Shown here: one piece after another, positions 14,587 to 16,788 of the stretch
How the letters are laid out: each line of letters starts with the position of its first letter
Numbering within the stretch: position 1 is the first letter of the stretch
DNA from: an uncultured Actinoplanes sp.
GTDB taxonomy: Bacteria; Actinomycetota; Actinomycetes; Mycobacteriales; Micromonosporaceae
Reading direction: 5' to 3'
Length of the DNA: 16,788 bases
Assembly: GCF_934643405.1 (NCBI RefSeq)
Contig: NZ_CAKUCL010000155.1
Span: forward strand, 1 to 16,788
The notes under the pieces: generated by a model
What the model saw: only the letters and a program-made list of their open reading frames with translations
Database searches by the model: none
What the model was told of the DNA's origin: nothing
Position numbers and translations under genes: made by a program

Positions 14587-15954
14587 TCACACCTCCTTGG
14601 ATTCGGAATCGCCGCCGACCGTGGCGGGGGCGCGCTCGGCCACCGCTCGGCGGGCCCGCGGGCTCGGGGGTACCTGAAGGTCCATCGGCGGGACCGGGAA
14701 GCTGCCCGGTGGCCGGGTGGCCAGCTGTTCCTCGACGGAGAGCTCGCGGGGCTTGCTCTTGCTGGGCCACAGCATGGCGACCAGCAGGACCACGACCACG
14801 ATGCCGCCGATCGACGTCCACTTCTGCGTGCTGGTCAGCTCGTTGTTGGCGACCTTGACGTAGCTCAGGAAGAGGATCCACACCAGGTTGACCGGGATGA
14901 GGACCTTCCAGCCGAACCGCATGAACTGGTCGTAGCGCATCCGGGGAAGCGTCGCCCGCAGCCAGATGAAGCCGAACAGCAGGATCAGCACCTTGGCGAA
15001 GAACCAGAGCAGGGCGAAGTACCCGGAGTTGGCGCCGTGCCAGAAGGCGGTGATCGGCCAGGGGGCGCGCCAACCACCGAGAAACAGCGTCGTGCAGAAC
15101 GCCGACACGGTGATCATGTTGATGTACTCGGCCAGGAAGAACAGCGCGAACTTGAAGGACGAGTACTCGGTGTGGAAGCCACCGACCAGCTCCGACTCCG
15201 CCTCGGGCAGGTCGAACGGGGCCCGGTTGGTCTCACCCACGGCCGAGATGCAGTAGATGATGAAGCTCGGCAGCAGCAGGATCGCGTACCAGCTCGGGGT
15301 CGTCAGCGTGATGCCGCCGATCTCGTGCGGGGTGCCGTGCGCCTGCGCGGCCACGATCTCCGAGGTGCTCATCGACCCGGCGGTCATGAAGACCGCCACG
15401 ATCGAAAGACCCATGGCGACCTCGTACGAGATCATCTGCGCGCTCGATCGCAGACCGCCCAGCAGCGGATACGTCGAACCGGACGCCCAACCGGCGAGGA
15501 CCACGCCGTACACGCTCATCGAGGAGCAGGCGAGCAGGACCAGCACCGAGACCGGCACGTCGGTGAGCTGGAGCGCGGTCTGGTGGCCGAACATGTTGAC
15601 CACGCCGCCGAACGGGATCACCGAGAACGCGGTGAACGCCGTGGTCGCCGAGATCACCGGCGCGATGAAGTAGACCACCTTGTCGGCGGTCTTCGGGATG
15701 ATCTCCTCCTTGAACGGCAGCTTCACGCCGTCCGTGAGGCTCTGCAACCAGCCCTTCGGGCCGACCTGGTTGGGGCCCGGCCGGACCGCCATCCGGGCCA
15801 CGACCTTGCGCTCGTAGTTGATCGTGAACAGCGTCAGCAGCAGCAGGATCACGAAGACGCCGAACAGCTTGATCAGCGTGATCCACCAGACGTCGTTCTC
15901 GAACGTCTGCAAGGTCGGGTCCTGGGCGTGCGCCGCCAGGATCATCGAATTCAT
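14587..15954 (-). CDS. nuoH: NADH-quinone oxidoreductase subunit H
   Basis: This is a 455-residue subunit with eight or nine membrane helices that links the hydrophilic and membrane arms and forms much of the quinone chamber. Diagnostic segments are RPGPNQVGPKGWLQSLTDG (58-76), the ETNRAPFDLPEAESELV loop (241-257) and FHTEYSSFKFALFFLAEY (260-277), with the acidic residues proposed to start the proton relay. The C-terminal about 60 residues are Pro/Arg-rich and disordered, a tail absent from short proteobacterial versions. The ATG at 15954 overlaps the nuoG stop in an ATGA; a second ATG is three codons later. The upstream open frame belongs to nuoG's other frame. Confidence 0.98.
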   Translation of the reverse strand: MNSMILAAHAQDPTLQTFENDVWWITLIKLFGVFVILLLLTLFTINYERKVVARMAVRPGPNQVGPKGWLQSLTDGVKLPFKEEIIPKTADKVVYFIAPVISATTAFTAFSVIPFGGVVNMFGHQTALQLTDVPVSVLVLLACSSMSVYGVVLAGWASGSTYPLLGGLRSSAQMISYEVAMGLSIVAVFMTAGSMSTSEIVAAQAHGTPHEIGGITLTTPSWYAILLLPSFIIYCISAVGETNRAPFDLPEAESELVGGFHTEYSSFKFALFFLAEYINMITVSAFCTTLFLGGWRAPWPITAFWHGANSGYFALLWFFAKVLILLFGFIWLRATLPRMRYDQFMRFGWKVLIPVNLVWILFLSYVKVANNELTSTQKWTSIGGIVVVVLLVAMLWPSKSKPRELSVEEQLATRPPGSFPVPPMDLQVPPSPRARRAVAERAPATVGGDSESKEV

Positions 15955-16788
15955 GCCATTGCCCCCTTCGCGCGGGGTTCCTCTTGCGGTGCGGCGGAGC
16001 CGTCTTCGGCAGACACAGCGAGGATCGGGCCGGGGATTCCGGCGCTGAGCCGGACGACCGCGCCCGAGGTGACACCGAGACTGCGACGTACGGTCGAGCC
16101 CGGCGAGTTGGTGGGAATCCACACCGTCTGCGGGGGCAGGTCGGTGATCGCGGCCGGGAGGGAGATCGCGCCGCGGACCGTGCTGACCGTGACCATGTCC
16201 CCGTCGGCCACGCCGAGCGCCTCGGCGACGTCCTTGCCGATCCGCACCAGCGACAGGCGGGCGGTGCCCTTCAGCACGTTGTCGCCGTCCAGCAGCGAGC
16301 CCTCGTCGATCAGGTGGTGCCAGGTCGACAGGACCGCCTCGCGCGCGCCCGGCTTGGCGGGCTTCGCCGGCTTGATCGAGGGGACCGCGGGGCGGGCCGA
16401 GTGGCTCGGCGGCATGGCGCCCAGCTCGCGCCGGATCGCCATGACGTCGCCGGTGCCGAGCGTGACGTCCATCAGCGCGGCGATCGCCTCGAGCACCCGG
16501 CCGTCGGTCATCGAGCTGCTCGGCAGCACGGTGTCGAAGGACCGCAGCCGGCCCTCCCAGTCCATGTAGGTGCCGGACTTCTCCTGGGCCGGAGCGATCG
16601 GCAGGACCACGTCGGCGCGCCGGGTCACGGCGGTGTGCCGCATCTCCAGGCTGACCACGAAGCCGGCGTTGTCCAGCGCCTGGGCGGCCAGTCGCGGATC
16701 GGCCAGGTCGTTCGGGTCGACGCCGCCGACGACCAGGCCGCCGAGGGTGCCGTCGGCCACCGCGGCGAGGATGCCGTCGGTGTCCCGG
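15951..16788 (-). CDS. nuoG: NADH-quinone oxidoreductase subunit G, C-terminal part (5' end outside window)
   Basis: The frame is open to the window edge and ends at TGA 15951-15953, giving 279 codons (278 residues plus stop) of the C-terminus. The visible part is the end of the molybdopterin-oxidoreductase-like domain (GGVDPNDLAD, then VVSLEMRHTAVTRRADVVLP and EKSGTYMDWEGRLR) followed by the small molydopterin dinucleotide-binding-type beta domain (GDMVTVSTVRGAISLPA). A Lys/Pro/Ala linker (KPAKPAKPG) lies between. NuoG carries several Fe-S clusters near its N-terminus, outside this window; the C-terminal domains are structural and hold no metal cofactor in complex I. The strand, spacing and overlap with nuoH show it is the preceding gene of the same operon. 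Confidence 0.95.
   Translation of the reverse strand, partial: RDTDGILAAVADGTLGGLVVGGVDPNDLADPRLAAQALDNAGFVVSLEMRHTAVTRRADVVLPIAPAQEKSGTYMDWEGRLRSFDTVLPSSSMTDGRVLEAIAALMDVTLGTGDVMAIRRELGAMPPSHSARPAVPSIKPAKPAKPGAREAVLSTWHHLIDEGSLLDGDNVLKGTARLSLVRIGKDVAEALGVADGDMVTVSTVRGAISLPAAITDLPPQTVWIPTNSPGSTVRRSLGVTSGAVVRLSAGIPGPILAVSAEDGSAAPQEEPRAKGAMA

Noticed and set aside
14515..16569. A 684-codon + strand open frame antisense to nuoH and nuoI, with similar long frames at 7832-9361, 9685-11097 and 11295-13166
   Set aside because: These are antisense shadows typical of high-GC coding DNA. They translate to Asp/His/Gln/Arg-rich low-complexity strings without hydrophobic cores or start signals.

Overview
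The window is high-GC DNA (roughly 70% by eye, with strong G/C third-position bias in the real genes). It looks like chromosomal sequence of a filamentous actinobacterium. A 14-subunit-type complex I operon facing a long-chain prenyl diphosphate synthase, an EccE-like type VII secretion fragment and leaderless-looking or GTG starts together suggest the Micromonosporaceae (Actinoplanes or a relative). The family assignment is inference; the phylum is well supported.

Layout. Positions 1-720 hold the C-terminal part of a probable EccE-like protein (+). A run of small, unrelated + strand genes follows: a four-helix Phage_holin_4_2-type membrane protein (812-1195), a GNAT acetyltransferase (1216-1650) and a RarD-type EamA transporter (1697-2629). 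Converging on these, on the minus strand, are a zinc-finger anti-sigma factor with no sigma gene beside it (2645-3358) and an IclR-family regulator (3449-4243). The IclR gene diverges from an MFS transporter (4396-5568), and the 152 bp between them contains two short palindromes that are good operator candidates.

Positions 5569-6770 form a 1.2 kb stretch with no credible gene. Its first third is relatively AT-rich and contains an 8-bp perfect inverted repeat (5734-5741/5764-5771). Its centre (5914-6396) is a degenerate tandem-repeat array whose repeat heads fall at multiples of about 13.5 bp, including a perfect 40-bp duplication and a near-perfect 56-bp duplication. Its end has another 8-bp inverted repeat just ahead of the prenyl synthase gene. 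This is the least ordinary part of the window.

Positions 6771-7790 encode an all-trans polyprenyl diphosphate synthase, probably making the menaquinone side chain. A strong, symmetrical terminator (7799-7833) separates it from the oppositely oriented complex I operon. That operon fills 7844-16788 on the minus strand in the order nuoG (partial)-H-I-J-K-L-M-N. The genes are packed with ATGA/GTGA overlaps or gaps of 1-37 nt, and all the membrane subunits appear intact with their key charged residues. Functionally the right half is one respiratory unit: NADH oxidation and Q-module chemistry (NuoG, NuoI), quinone-site and proton-channel subunits (NuoH, J, K, L, M, N), and next door the enzyme that probably makes the quinone tail.

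I saw no tRNA, rRNA, CRISPR array, transposase or phage module. No clearly undescribed protein system is present; the novelty candidates are the non-coding repeat array and its flanking inverted repeats.
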